Part shown: one piece after another, positions 51,252 through 64,000 of the stretch
How the letters are laid out: every line of letters begins with the position of its first letter
How positions within the stretch are numbered: the first letter of the stretch is position 1
Source: Closterium sp. NIES-65
Lineage: Eukaryota > Streptophyta > Zygnematophyceae > Desmidiales > Closteriaceae
Direction of reading: 5' to 3'
NCBI GenBank assembly: GCA_948144175.1
Contig: CANXME010002060.1
Span: 477,466 to 541,465 of the forward strand
DNA length: 64,000 nt
Notes under the pieces: generated by a model
The model's input: only the letters and a program-made list of their open reading frames with translations
Database searches by the model: none
Told to the model about the DNA's origin: nothing
Position numbers and translations under genes: made by a program

Positions 51252-54200
51252 GTCCACGTCCACGTCCACGACCACGTCCACGTCCATGTCCACGACCACG
51301 TCCACGTCCACGTCCAAGTCCACGTCCAAGTCCACGTCCACGTCAACGTCCACGTCCACGTCCACGTCCACGACCACGTCCACGTCCACGTCCACGTCCA
51401 CGACCTCGTCCACGTCCACGTCCACGTTCACGTCCACGTCCACGACCACGTCCACGTCCACGTCCACGTCCATGTCCACGTCTACGTCCACGACCACGTC
51501 CACGACCACGTCCACGTCCACGTCCACGTCCACGTCCACGACCATGTCCACGTCCACGTCCACGACCACGTCCACGTCCACGACCACGTCCAGGTCCACG
51601 TCCACGTCCACGTCCACGTCCACGACCACGTCCACGTCCACGACCACGTCCACGTCCACGTCCAGGTCCACGTCCACGTCCACGACCACGTCCACGTCCA
51701 CGTCCACGTCCACGTCCACGTCCAGGTCCACCCACGTACACGTCCACGTCCACGTTCACGTCCACGTACACGTCCACGTCCACCTCCACGTCAACGTCCA
51801 AGTCCACGTCCACGTCCACGTCCACGTCCAAGTCCACGTCCACGTCCTCGTCCTCCACGTCCATGTCCACGTCCTCGTCCTTCACGTCCACGTCCAAGTC
51901 CATGTCCACGTCCACGTCCAAGTCCACGTCAACGTCCTCGTCCTCCACGTGCACGTCCACGTCCTCGTCCTCCACGTCCACTTCCACGTCCACGTCCACG
52001 TCCACGTCCACATCCTCCACGTCCACGTCCACGTCCACGTCCACGTCCACGTCTAGGTCCACGTCCACGTTCACGTCCACGTCCACGTCCACGTCCACGT
52101 CCACCACCACGTCCACGTCCACGTCCACGTCCATGACCACGTCCACGTCCACGTCCACGTCCACGTCCACGTCCACGTCCACGTCCACGACCATGTCCAC
52201 GTCCACGTCCACGTCCACGTCCACGTCCACGTCCACGTCCACGTCCACGTCCACGTCCATGTCCATGTCCACGTCCACGTCCACGTCCACGTCCAGGTCC
52301 ACGTCCATGTCCACGTCTACGTCTATGACCACGTCCACGTACACGTCGACGTCCACGTCCACGTCCACGTACACGTCCACGTCCACATCCACGACCACAT
52401 CCACGTCCACGTCCACGTCCACGTCCAAGTCCACGTCCACGTCCACGTCCAAGTCCATGTCCACGTCCTCGTCCTCCACGTCCACGTCCACGTCCTCGTC
52501 CTCCACGTCCACGTCCACATCCACGTCAACGTCCACGTCCTCCACGTCCACGTCCACGCCCACGTCCACGTCCACGTCCACATCCCACGTCCACGTCCAC
52601 GTCCACGACCACGTCCACTTCCACGTCCACGTCCACGTCCACGACCACGTCCACGACCACGTCCACTTCCAAGTCCACGACCACATCCACGTCCACGTCC
52701 AAGTCCACGTCCACGTCCACGTCCACGTCCACGTCCTCGACCACGTCCACTTCCACGTCCACGACCACGTCCACGACCACGTCCACGACCACGTCCACGT
52801 CCACGTCCACGTCCACGTCCACGTCCACGTCGACGTCCACGTCGACGTCCACGTCCACATCCACGACCACGTCCACGTCCACGTCCACGTCCACGTCCAC
52901 GTCCACGTCCACGTCCACGTCCAAGTCCACGTCCACGACCACGTCCACGACCACGTCCACGTCCAGGTCCACGTCCAAGTTCACGTCCACGTCCACGTCC
53001 ACGACCACGTCCACGTCCACGACCACGTCCTCGTCCACGTCCACGTCCACGTCCACGACCACGTCCACGTCCACGTCCACGTCCAGGTCCACGTCCAGGT
53101 CCACGTCCACGTCCACGTCCACGACCACGTCCACGTCCACGTCCACGACCACGTCCAGGTCCACGACCACGTCCACGTCCACGTCTACGTCCACGTCCAC
53201 GTCCTCCACGTCCACGTGCACGTCCTCCACGTCCACCTCCACGTCCACGTCTACGTCCAAGTCCACGTCTACGTCCACGTCCACGACCACGTCCACATCC
53301 ACGTCCACGACCACGTCCACGTCCACGACCACGTCCACGTCCACGTCCACGACCACGTCCACGTCCACGTCCACGTCCACGTCCACGACCACGTCCACGT
53401 CCACGTCCACGTCCACGTCCACGTCCACGTCCAAGTCCACGTCCACGTCCAGGTCCACGTCCACGTCCACGTCCACGTCCACGTCCAAGTCCACGTTGAC
53501 GTCCACGTCCACGTCCACGACCACGTCCACGTCCACGTCCACGTCCACGACCACGTCCACGTCCACGTCCAAGTCCACGTCCAAGTCCACGTCCACGTCC
53601 ACGTCCACGTCCACGACCACGTCGAGGTCCACGTCCATGTCCACGTCCACGACCACGTCCACGACCACGTCCACGTCCACGTCCACGTCCACGACCACGA
53701 CCACGTCCACGTCCACGTCCACGTCCATGTCCACGTCCACCACCACGTCCACGTCCACGTCCACGTCCACGTCCACGTCCACGACCACGACCACGTCCAC
53801 GTCCACGTCCACGTCCATGTCCACGTCCACCACCACGTCCACGTCCATGTCCACGTCCACCGACCACGTTCACGTCCACGTCCACGACCACGTCCACGTC
53901 CACGTCCACGTCCACGTCCACGTCCACGTCCACCACCACGTCCACCACCACGTCCACTTCCACGTCCACGTCCACGTCCACAACCACGTCTACGTCCACG
54001 TCCACGTCCACGACCACGTCCACGTCCACGTCCACGTCAACGACCACGTCCACGTCCACGTCCACGACCACGTCCCTGACCACGTCCACGTCCACGTCCA
54101 CGTCCATGACCACGTCCACGTCAACGTCCACGACCACGTCCACGTCCACGACCACGTCCACGTCCACGTCCACGTCCACGTCAACGTCCAGGTCCACGTC

Positions 54201-55038
54201 CATGTCCACGTCCATGTATGACCACGTCCACGTGCACGTCCACGTCCACGTCCACATCCACGTCCACGACCACGTCCACGTCCACGTCCACGTCCACGAC
54301 CACGTCCACGTCCACGACCACGTCCACGTCCACGTCCACGTCCACGTCCTCCACTTCCACGTCCACGTCAACGACCACGACCACTTCCACGTCCACGACC
54401 ACGTCCACGTCCACGACCACGTCCTCCACTTCCACGACCACGTCCACGACCACGACCACGTCCACGTCCACGTCCACGTCCACGACAACGTCCACGTCCA
54501 CGTCCACGTCCACGACCACGTCCACGTCCACGACCACGTCCACGTCCACGTCCACGACCACGTCCACGTCCACGTCCACGTCCACGACCACGTCCACGAC
54601 CACGTCCACGACCACGTCCACGTCCACGTCCACGTCCACGACCACGTCCACGTCCACGACCACGTCCTCCACGTCCACGTCCACGTCCACGACCACGTCC
54701 ACGTCCACGACCACGTCCACGTCCACGTCCACGTCCACGTCCACGTCCTCCACTTCCACGACCACGTCCACGACCACGACCACGTCCACGTCCACGTCCA
54801 CGTCCACGACAACGTCCACGTCCACGTCCACGTCACGTCCACGACCACGTCCACGTCCACGTCCACGACCACGTCCACGTCCACGTCCACGTCCACGACC
54901 ACGTCCACGTCCACGTCCACGTCCACGTCCACGTCCACGACCACGTCCACGTCCACGTCCACGTCCACGTCCACGTCCTCCACTTCCACGACCACGTCCA
55001 CGACCACGACCACGTCCACGTCCACGTCCACGTCCACG
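51252..55038. repeat. Higher-order unit 1 (3787 bp), copy 2
   Basis: Directly adjoins copy 1. Differences noticed: one hexamer fewer near 53300 (offset becomes 3781) and a local rearrangement with a 5-base unit near 54833. Near identity points to a recent single duplication of a multi-kilobase block. Confidence 0.8.
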
Positions 55039-57049
55039 ACAACGTCCACGTCCACGTCCACGACCACGTCCACGTCCACGACCACGTCCACGTCCACGTC
55101 CACGACCACGTCCACGTCCACGTCCACGTCCACGACCACGTCCACGTCCACGTCCACGTCCACGTCCACGTCCACGTCCAAGTCCACGTCCACGTCCACG
55201 TCCAAGCCACGTCCACGTCCAAGTCCACGTCCACGTCCTAGTCCACGTCCACGTCCACGTCCACGTCCACGACCACGTCCACGTCCACGTCCACGTCCAC
55301 GTCCACGTCCACGTCCACGTCCACGTCCACGACCACGTCCACGTCCACGACCACGTCCACGTCCACGTCCACGTCCACGTCCACGACCACGTCCACGTCC
55401 ACGTCCACGTCCACGTCCACGTCCACGTCCACGACCACGTCCACGTCCACGTCCACGTCCACGTCCACGTCCACGTCCACGTCCACGTCCACGTCCACGT
55501 CCACGACCACGTCCACGTCCACGTCCACGTCCACGTCCACGTCCACGTCCACGTCCACGTCCACGACCACGTCCACGTCCACGTCCACGTTCACGTCCAC
55601 GTCCACGTCCACGTCCACGTCCACGTCCACGTCCACGTCCACGTCCACGACCACGTCCACGTCCACGTCCACGTCCACGTCCACGTCCACGTTCACGTCC
55701 ACGTCCACAACCACGTCCACGTCCACGTCCACGTCCACGTCTACGTCCACGACCACGTCCACGTCCACGTCCACGTCCACAACCACGTCCACGTTCACGT
55801 CCACGACCACCTCCACGTCCATGACCACGTCCAGGTCCACGTCCACGTCCACGACCACGTCCACGACCACGTCCACGTCCACGTCCACGTCCACGACCAC
55901 GTCCACGTCCACGTCCACGTCCACGTCCACGTCCACGACCACGTCCACGACCACGTCCACGTCCACGTCCAAGTCCACGTCAAAGTCCACGTCCACGTCC
56001 ACGTCCACGACCACGTCCAAGTCCATGTCCACGTCCACGTCCACGACCGCGTCCACGACCATGTCCACGACCACGTCCACGTCCACGTCCACGTCCATGT
56101 CCACGTCCACGTCCACGACCACGTCCACGACCACGACCACGTCCACGACCATGACCACGTCCACGTCCACGTCAACGTCCACGTCCACGTACACGTCCAC
56201 GTCCACGTCCACGTTCACGTCCACGTCCACGTCCACGTCCACGACCACGTCCACGTCCACGTCCATGTCCACGTCCACGACCACGTCCACGTCCACGTCC
56301 TCGTCCACGTTCACGTCCACGTTCACGTCCACGTCCACGTCCACGACCACGTCCACGACCACGTCCACGTCCACGACCACGACCACGTCCACGTCCAAGT
56401 CCACGTCCACGTCCACGTCCACGTCCAGGTCCACGTCCAAGTCCACGACCACGTCCACGTCCACGTCCACGTCCACGTCCACGTCCAGGTCCACGTCCAC
56501 GTCCACGTCCACGTCCACGACCACGTCCACGTCCACGACCACGTCCACGTCCACGTCCACGTCCACGTCCACGTAAACGACCACGTCCACGTCCACGTCC
56601 ACGTCCACGTCCACGACCACGTCCACGTCCACGTCCACGTCCACGTCCACGTCCAGGTGCACGTCCACGTCCACGTCCACGACCAAGTCCACGTACACGT
56701 CCACGTCCACGCCCACGTCCATGACCACGTCCACATCCACGACCACGTCCACGTCCACGACCACGTCCACGTCCACGTCCACGTCCACGTCCTCCACGTC
56801 CACGTCCACGTCCTCCACGTCCACGTCCACGTCCAAGTCCACGTCCATGTCCACGTCCACGTCCACGTCCATGACAACGTCACGTCCACATCCACATCCA
56901 CGACCACGTCCACGCCACGACCACGTCCACGTCCACGTCCACATCCACGACCACGTCCACGTCCACGTCTATGTCCACGACCACGTCCACGTCCACGTCC
57001 ACGTCCACGTCCACGTCCAAGTCCACGTCCACGTCCAGGTCCAAGCCAC

Positions 57050-60000
57050 GTCCACGTCCACGTCCACGTCCAAGTCCACGTCCACGTCCACGACCACGTC
57101 CACGTCCAAGTCCACGTCCACGTCCACGACCACGTCCACGTCCACGTCCACGTCCACGACCACGACCACGTCCACGTCCACGTCCTCGTCAACGTCCACG
57201 TCAACGTCCATGTCCACGTCCACGTCCATGTCCACGTTCACATCCACGTCCACGTCCACGTCCACGACCACGTCCACGTCCACGTTTACGTCCACGTCCA
57301 CGTCCACGACCATGTCTACGACCACGTCCACGTCCACGACCACGTCCACGTCCACGTCCATGTCCACGTCCACGTCCATGTCCACGTCCACTTCCACGTC
57401 CACGTCCATGTCCACGTCCACGTCCACGTCCACGTCCAGGTCCACGTCCACGTCCATGTCCACCTCCATGTCCACGTCCACGTCCATGTCCACGTCCATG
57501 TCCATGTCCATGTCCACGTCCACGTCCACGTCCACGTCCATGTCCACGTCCACGTCCATGTCCACGTCCACGTCCACGTCTACGTCCATGTCCACGTCCA
57601 TGTCCACGTCCACGTCCATGTCCACGTCCATGTCCACGTCCACGACCACGTCCACGTCCACCTCACGTCCACGTCCACGTCCATGTCCACGTCCACGTCC
57701 ACATCCACGTCCACGTCCATGTCCACGTACACGTCCACGTCCATGTCCACGTCCACGTCCACGTCCACGTCCACGTCCATGTCCACGTCCACGTCCAATG
57801 TCCACGTCCACGTCCACGTCCACGTCCACGTCCACGTCCACGTCCACGTCCACGTCCATGTCCACGTCCACGTCCACGGTCCACGTCCACGTCCACGTCC
57901 ACGTCCATATACACGTCCACGTCCATGTCCACGTCCACGTCCACGTCCACGTCCACGACCATGTCCACGTCCACGTCCACGTCCACGTCCACGTCCACGA
58001 CCACGTCCACGTCCACGTCCATGTCCACGTCCAAGTCCTCCACGTCCACGACCACGTCCACGTCCACGTCAACGTCCACGTCCACGACCACGTCCACGTC
58101 CACGACCACGTCCACGTCCACGTCCACCTCCACGACCACGTCCACGTCCACGTCCACGACCACGTCCACGTCCACGTCCACGTCCACGTCCACGTCCACG
58201 TCCAAGTCCACGTCCACGTCCAGGTCCAAGCCACGTCCACGTCCACGTCCACGTCCAAGTCCACGTCCACGTCCACGTCCACGTCCACGACCACGTCCAC
58301 GTCCAAGTCCACGTCCACGTCAACAACCACGTCCACGTCCACGTCCACGACCACGTCCACGTCCACGTCCACGTCCTCCACGTCCACGTCCACGTCCTCC
58401 ACGTCCACGTCCACGTCTACGTCCAAGTCCACGTCCACGTCCACGTCCACGTCCACGACCATGTCCAGGTCCACGTCCACGACCACGTCCACGTCCACGA
58501 CCACGTCCAGGTCCACGTCCACGTCCACGTCACGTCCAAGACCACGTACACGTACACGTCCACGTCCACGTCCACGACCACGTCCACGTCCACGTCCACC
58601 TCCACGACCACGTCCACGTCCACGTCCACGACCACGTCCACGACCACGTCCAGGTCCACGTCCACGTCCACGTCCACGACCACGTCCACGACCACGTCCA
58701 CGTCCACGTCCACCTCCACGTCCACGTCCTTGTCCACCTCCACGTCCACGACCACGTCCACGTCCATGTCCACGTCCACGTCCACATCCACGACCACGAC
58801 CACGTCCACGTCCACGTCCACGTCCATGTCCACGTCCACGTCCATGTCCACGTTCACGTCCACGTCCACGTCCACGACCACGTCCACGTCCACGTTTACG
58901 TCCACGTCCACGTCCACGACCACGTCCACGTCCACGTCCACGACCATGTCCACGACCACGTCCACGTCCACGTCCACGTCCACATCCACGTCCACGTCCA
59001 TGTCCACGTACACGTCCACGTCCATGTCCACGTCCACGTCCACGTCCACGTCCATGTCCACGTCCACGTCCACGTCCACGTCCATGTCCACGTCCACGTC
59101 CACGTCCACGTCCACGTCCACGTCCACGTCCACGTCCATGTCCACGTCCACGTCCACGTCCACGTCCACGTCCACGTCCACGTCCATATACACGTCCACG
59201 TCCATGTCCACGTCCACGTCCACGTCCACGTCCACGACCATGTCCACGTCCACGTCCACGTCCACGTCCACGTCCACGTCCACGTCCACGACCACGTCCA
59301 CGTCCACGTCCATGTCCACGTCCAAGTCCTCCACGTCCACGACCACGTCCACGTCCACGTCAACGTCCACGTCCACGACCACGTCCACGTCCACGACCAC
59401 GTCCACGTCCACGTCCACCTCCACGACCACGTCCACGTCCACGTCCACGACCACGACCACGTCCACGTCCACGTCCACGTCCACGTCCACGTCCACGTCC
59501 AAGTCCACGTCCACGTCCAGGTCCAAGCCACGTCCACGTCCACGTCCACGTCCAAGTCTACGTCCACGTCCACGTCCACGTCCACGACCACGTCCACGTC
59601 CAAGTCCACGTCCACGTCCACGACCACGTCCACGTCCACGTCCACGACCACGTCCACGTCCACGTCCACGTCCTCCACGTCCACGTCCACGTCCTCCACG
59701 TCCACGTCCACGTCTACGTCCAAGTCCACGTCCACGTCCACGTCCACGTCCACGACCATGTCCAGGTCCACGTCCACGACCACGTCCACGTCCACGACCA
59801 CGTCCAGGTCCACGTCCACGTCCACGTCACGTCCAAGACCACGTACACGTACACGTCCACGTCCACGTCCACGACCACGTCCACGTCCACGTCCACCTCC
59901 ACGACCACGTCCACGTCCACGTCCACGACCACGTCCACGACCACCTCCACGACCACGTCCACGTCCACGTCCACGACCACGTCCACGACCACGTCCAGGT

Positions 60001-63000
60001 CCACGTCCACCTCCACGTCCACGTCCTTGTCCACCTCCACGTCCACGACCACGTCCACCTCCACGTCCACGTCCTTGTCCACATCCACGACCACGACCAC
60101 GTCCACGTCCCCGTCCACGTCCATGTCCACGTCCACGTCCATGTCCACGTTCACGTCCACGTCCACGTCCACGACCACGTCCACGTCCACGTTTACGTCC
60201 ACGTCCACGTCCACGACCACGTCCACGACCACGTCCACGTCCATGTCCACGTCCACGTCCATGTCCACGTCCACTTCAACGTCCACGTCCATGTCCACGT
60301 CCACGTCCACGTCTACGTCCACGTCCACGTCCATGTCCAACTCCATGTCCACGTCCACGTCCATGTCCACGTTCACGTCCACGTCCACGTCCACGTCCAT
60401 GTCCACGTCCACGTTCACGTCCACGTCCATGTTCACGTCCACGTCCACGTCCATGTCCACGTCCACGTCCACGTCCACGTCCACGTCCACGTCCACGTCC
60501 ATGTCCACGTCCACGTCCACGTCCACGTCCACGTCCACGTCCACGTCCACGTCCATATACACGTCCACGTCCATGTCCACGTCCACGTCCACGTCCACGT
60601 CCACGACCATGTCCACGTCAACGTCCACGTCCACGTCCACGTCCACGACCACGTCCACGTCCACGTCCATGTCCACGTCCAAGTCCTCCACGTCCACGAC
60701 CACGTCCACGTCCACGTCAACGTCCACGTCCACGACCACGTCCACGTCCACGACCACGTCCACGTCCACGTCCACGTCCACGTCCACGTCCACGTCCATA
60801 TACACGTCCACGTCCATGTCCACGTCCACGTCCACGTCCACGTCCACGACCATGTCCACGTCCACGTCCACGTCCACGTCCACGTCCACGACCACGTCCA
60901 CGTCCATGTCCACGTCCAAGTCCTCCACGTCCACGACCACGTCCACGTCCACGTCAACGTCCACGTCCACGACCACGTCCACGTCCACGACCACGTCCAC
61001 GTCCACGTCCACCTCCACGACCACGTCCACGTCCACGTCCACGACCACGTCCACGTCCACGTCCACGTCCACGTCCACGTCCACGTCCACGTCCAAGTCC
61101 ACGTCCACGTCCAGGTCCAAGCCACGTCCACGTCCACGTCCACGTCCAAGTCTACGTCCACGTCCACGTCCACGTCCACGACCACGTCCACGTCCAAGTC
61201 CACGTCCACGTCCACGACCACGTCCACGTCCACGTCCACGACCACGTCCACGTCCACGTCCACGTCCTCCACGTCCACGTCCACGTCCTCCACGTCCACG
61301 TCCACGTCTACGTCCAAGTCCACGTCCACGTCCACGTCCACGTCCACGACCATGTCCAGGTCCACGTCCACGACCACGTCCACGTCCACGACCACGTCCA
61401 GGTCCACGTCCACGTCCACGTCACGTCCAAGACCACGTACACGTACACGTCCACGTCCACGTCCACGACCACGTCCACGTCCACGTCCACCTCCACGACC
61501 ACGTCCACGTCCACGTCCACGACCACGTCCACGACCACGTCCAGGTCCACGTCCACGTCCACGTCCACGACCACGTCCACGACCACGTCCACGTCCACGT
61601 CCACCTCCACGTCCACGTCCTTGTCCACCTCCACGTCCACGACCACGTCCACGTCCATGTCCACGTCCACGTCCACATCCACGACCACGACCACGTCCAC
61701 GTCCACGTCCACGTCCATGTCCACGTCCACGTCCATGTCCACGTTCACGTCCACGTCCACGTCCACGACCACGTCCACGTCCACGTTTACGTCCACGTCC
61801 ACGTCCACGACCACGTCCACGACCACGTCCACGTCCATGTCCACGTCCACGTCCATGTCCACGTCCACTTCAACGTCCACGTCCATGTCCACGTCCACGT
61901 CCACGTCTACGTCCACGTCCACGTCCATGTCCAACTCCATGTCCACGTCCACGTCCATGTCCACGTTCACGTCCACGTCCACGTCCACGTCCATGTCCAC
62001 GTCCACGTTCACGTCCACGTCCATGTTCACGTCCACGTCCACGTCCATGTCCACGTCCACGTCCACGTCCACGTCCACGTCCACCTCACGTCCACGTCCA
62101 TGTCCATGTCCACGTCCACGTCCACGTCCACGTCCATGTCCACGTACACGTCCACGTCCATGTCCACGTCCACGTCCACGTCCACGACCATGTCCACGTC
62201 CACGTCCACGTCAACGTCCACGTCCATGTCCACGTCCACGTCCACGTCCACGTCGATGTCCACGTCCACGTCCACGTCCACGTCGACGTCCACGTCCACG
62301 TCCACGTTCACGTCCATGTCCACGTCCACGTCCACGTCCATGTCCACGTCCACGTCCACGTCCACGTCCATGTACACGTCCACGTCCATGTCCACGTCCA
62401 CGTCCACGTCCACGTCCATGTCCATGTCCACGTCCACGTCCACGTCCACGTCCACGTCCACGTCCACGTCCACGTCCACGTCCACGTCCATGTCCACGTC
62501 CACGTCCACGTCCACGTCCACGTCCACGTCCACGTCCACGTCCACTTCCACGTCCATGTCCACGTCCATGTCCACGTCCATGTCCACGTCCACGTCCACG
62601 TCCACGTCCACGTCCATGTCCACGTCCACGTCCACGTCCACGTCCACGTCCACGTCCATGTCCACGTCCACGTCCACGTCCATGTCCACGTCCACGTCCA
62701 CGTCCATGTCCACGTCCACGTCCACGTCCATGTCCACGTCCATGTCCACGTCCACACGTCCACGTCCAAGTCCACGTCCACGTCCACGACCACGTCCACG
62801 TCCACGTCCACGTCCACGACCACGTCCACGTCCACGTCCACGACCACGTCCACGTCCACGTCCTCCACGTCCACGTCCACGTCCACGTCCAAGTCCACGT
62901 CCACGTCCACGTCCACGTCCACGACCATGTCCACGTCCACGTCCACGACCACGTCCACGTCCTCGACCACGTCCAGGTCCACGTCCACATCCACATCATG

Positions 63001-63100
63001 TCCAAGACCACGTACACGTACACGTCCACGTCGACGTCCACGACCACGTCCACGTCCACGTCCACGTCCATGACCACGTCCACGTCCACGTCCACGACCA
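57050..63100. repeat. Higher-order unit 2 (about 1.3-1.6 kb), four partial copies
   Basis: A marker block, ACGTCCAAGACCACGTACAC, recurs near 58531, 59828, 61425 and (variant ATGTCCAAGACC) 62997, giving steps of about 1297, 1597 and 1572 bp. The flanking variant patterns recur with it, and the copies differ by blocks of a few hundred bases. Confidence 0.75.
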
Positions 63101-64000
63101 CGTCCACGACCACGTCCACGTCCACGTCCAAGTCCAAGTCCAAGTCCACGTCCACGTCCACGACCACGTCCAGGTCCACGTCCACGTCCACGTCCACGAC
63201 CACGTCCACGACCACGTCCACGACCACGTCCACCTCAACGTCCACGTCCACGTCCTTGTCCACGTCCACGTCCACGACCACGTCCACGTCCATGTCAACG
63301 TCCACGTCCACATCCACGACCACGACCACGTCCACGTCCACGTCAACGTCCATGTCCACGTCCATGTCCATGTCCACGTTCACGTCCACGTCCACGTCCA
63401 CGTCCACGACCACGTCCACGTCCACGACCACGTCCACGTCCACGTCCACGACCACGTCCACGACCACGTCCACGTCCACGTCCATGTCCACGTCCACGTC
63501 CATGTCCACGTCCACTTCCACGTCCACGTCCATGTCCACGTCCACGTCCACGTCCACGTCTACGTCCACGTCCACGTCCATGTCCACCTCCATGTCCACG
63601 TCCACGTCCATGTCCACGTCCATGTCCATGTCCATGTCCACGTCCACGTCCACGTCCACGTCCATGTCCACGTCCACGTCCACGTCCACGTCCACGTCCA
63701 CGTCCATGTCCACGTCCATGTCCACGTCCACGTCCACGTCCACGTCCACGTCCACCTCACGTCCACGTCCACGTCCATGTCCACGTCCACGTCCACGTCC
63801 ACGTCCACGTCCACGTCCACGTCCATGTCCACATACACGTCCACGTCCACGTCCACGACCATGTCCACGTCCACGGTCCACGTCCACGTCACGTCCGTCC
63901 ACGCCACAGCACGGTCCACGTCCACGCCATGTCCACATACACGTCCACGTCCACGTCCACGACCATGTCCACGTCCACGTCCACGTCCACGTCAACGTCC

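Larger units (their letters stand above)
45970..64000. repeat. Hexamer (CCACGT)n array with higher-order structure, runs off the window
   Basis: About 18 kb made almost wholly of CCACGT and single-base variants (CCATGT, CCAAGT, CCAGGT, CCACCT, CCACAT, TCCTCC, ACCACG). It starts abruptly after CTCAACAGT inside Copia I. No other sequence is embedded apart from a short irregular patch at about 63871-63928. Register shifts of one base occur at several sites (for example 54833, 55204, 57045, 57661, 57795, 57880). The unit has no stop codon in any frame, so open frames of up to nearly 3000 codons (His-Val, Pro-Arg, Thr-Ser, Trp-Thr, Gly-Arg, Asp-Val) are expected by composition and are not genes. 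Confidence 0.97.

Noticed and set aside
54218-63073. A 2951-codon open frame (Thr-Ser, Pro-Arg, His-Val repeats) and many similar frames on both strands from 45962 on
   Set aside because: CCACGT has no stop in any frame, so such frames arise from composition alone. The amino-acid theme changes whenever the repeat register slips, which no protein gene would tolerate.
45970-64000. Telomere
   Set aside because: The unit CCACGT does not match TTTAGGG, TTAGGG or known green-algal telomere repeats, variants are frequent, and the array starts inside a retrotransposon. Subtelomeric location remains possible.
45970-64000. CRISPR-like or protein-coding repeat array
   Set aside because: No unique spacers, a unit of only six bases, and a eukaryotic context.

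Overview
This is nuclear DNA from a green-lineage eukaryote, most likely a streptophyte alga (a zygnematophyte or desmid would fit, but I cannot prove it). The one host gene I can support encodes the plant-type USP-like / protein kinase / U-box architecture. All retroelement primer-binding sites are of the plant initiator-Met-tRNA type (TGGTATCAGAGC and variants). Base composition is GC-rich with very GC-rich low-complexity tracts. I found no tRNA, rRNA, CRISPR or prokaryotic features.

Layout. 1-4866: Copia element A (minus strand, cut by the window edge, decayed). 4867-6552: stacked small DNA transposons, namely the end of a TA-target MITE, a Harbinger-like MITE (4938-5933) carrying a hAT-like MITE (5306-5786), and a second TA-target MITE (5970-6531). 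6553-19987: Copia element C (minus strand, 432-bp LTRs, TSD ATTTA), with a complete Copia element B (plus strand, 8643-16040, 134-bp LTRs, TSD TATCG) inside its pol gene. 20151-25620: the host gene (minus strand, 7 exons, 1038 codons plus stop). 25903-40414: a Ty3/gypsy element E (plus strand, 326-bp LTRs, TSD GGTAC). Its leader was hit by a second hAT-like MITE (26336-34167), which was itself hit by Copia D (minus strand, 26521-33867, identical LTRs, intact polyprotein). Its integrase is interrupted by a 5'-truncated, non-autonomous LTR element F (37800-39337). 40428-40921: another TA-target MITE, directly abutting the end of a further one. 41155-45969: the 3' half of Copia I (minus strand). 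45970-64000 (window end): an about 18-kb array of the hexamer CCACGT with higher-order duplications, starting abruptly inside Copia I.

Relations. Copia A, B, D and I are one family: short LTRs, a Gly-rich gag with an unusual Cys/His finger, and a GC-rich tandem-repeat leader. F shares their 3' end and polypurine tract and is probably their non-autonomous partner. LTR divergence counted by eye (E 17/326, B 2/134, C 2/432, D 0/131) agrees with the nesting order. The host gene is squeezed between element C (163 bp past its stop) and element E (282 bp before its start).

Most long open frames in the last 18 kb, in all six frames, are a trivial result of the stop-free hexamer and are not annotated as genes.
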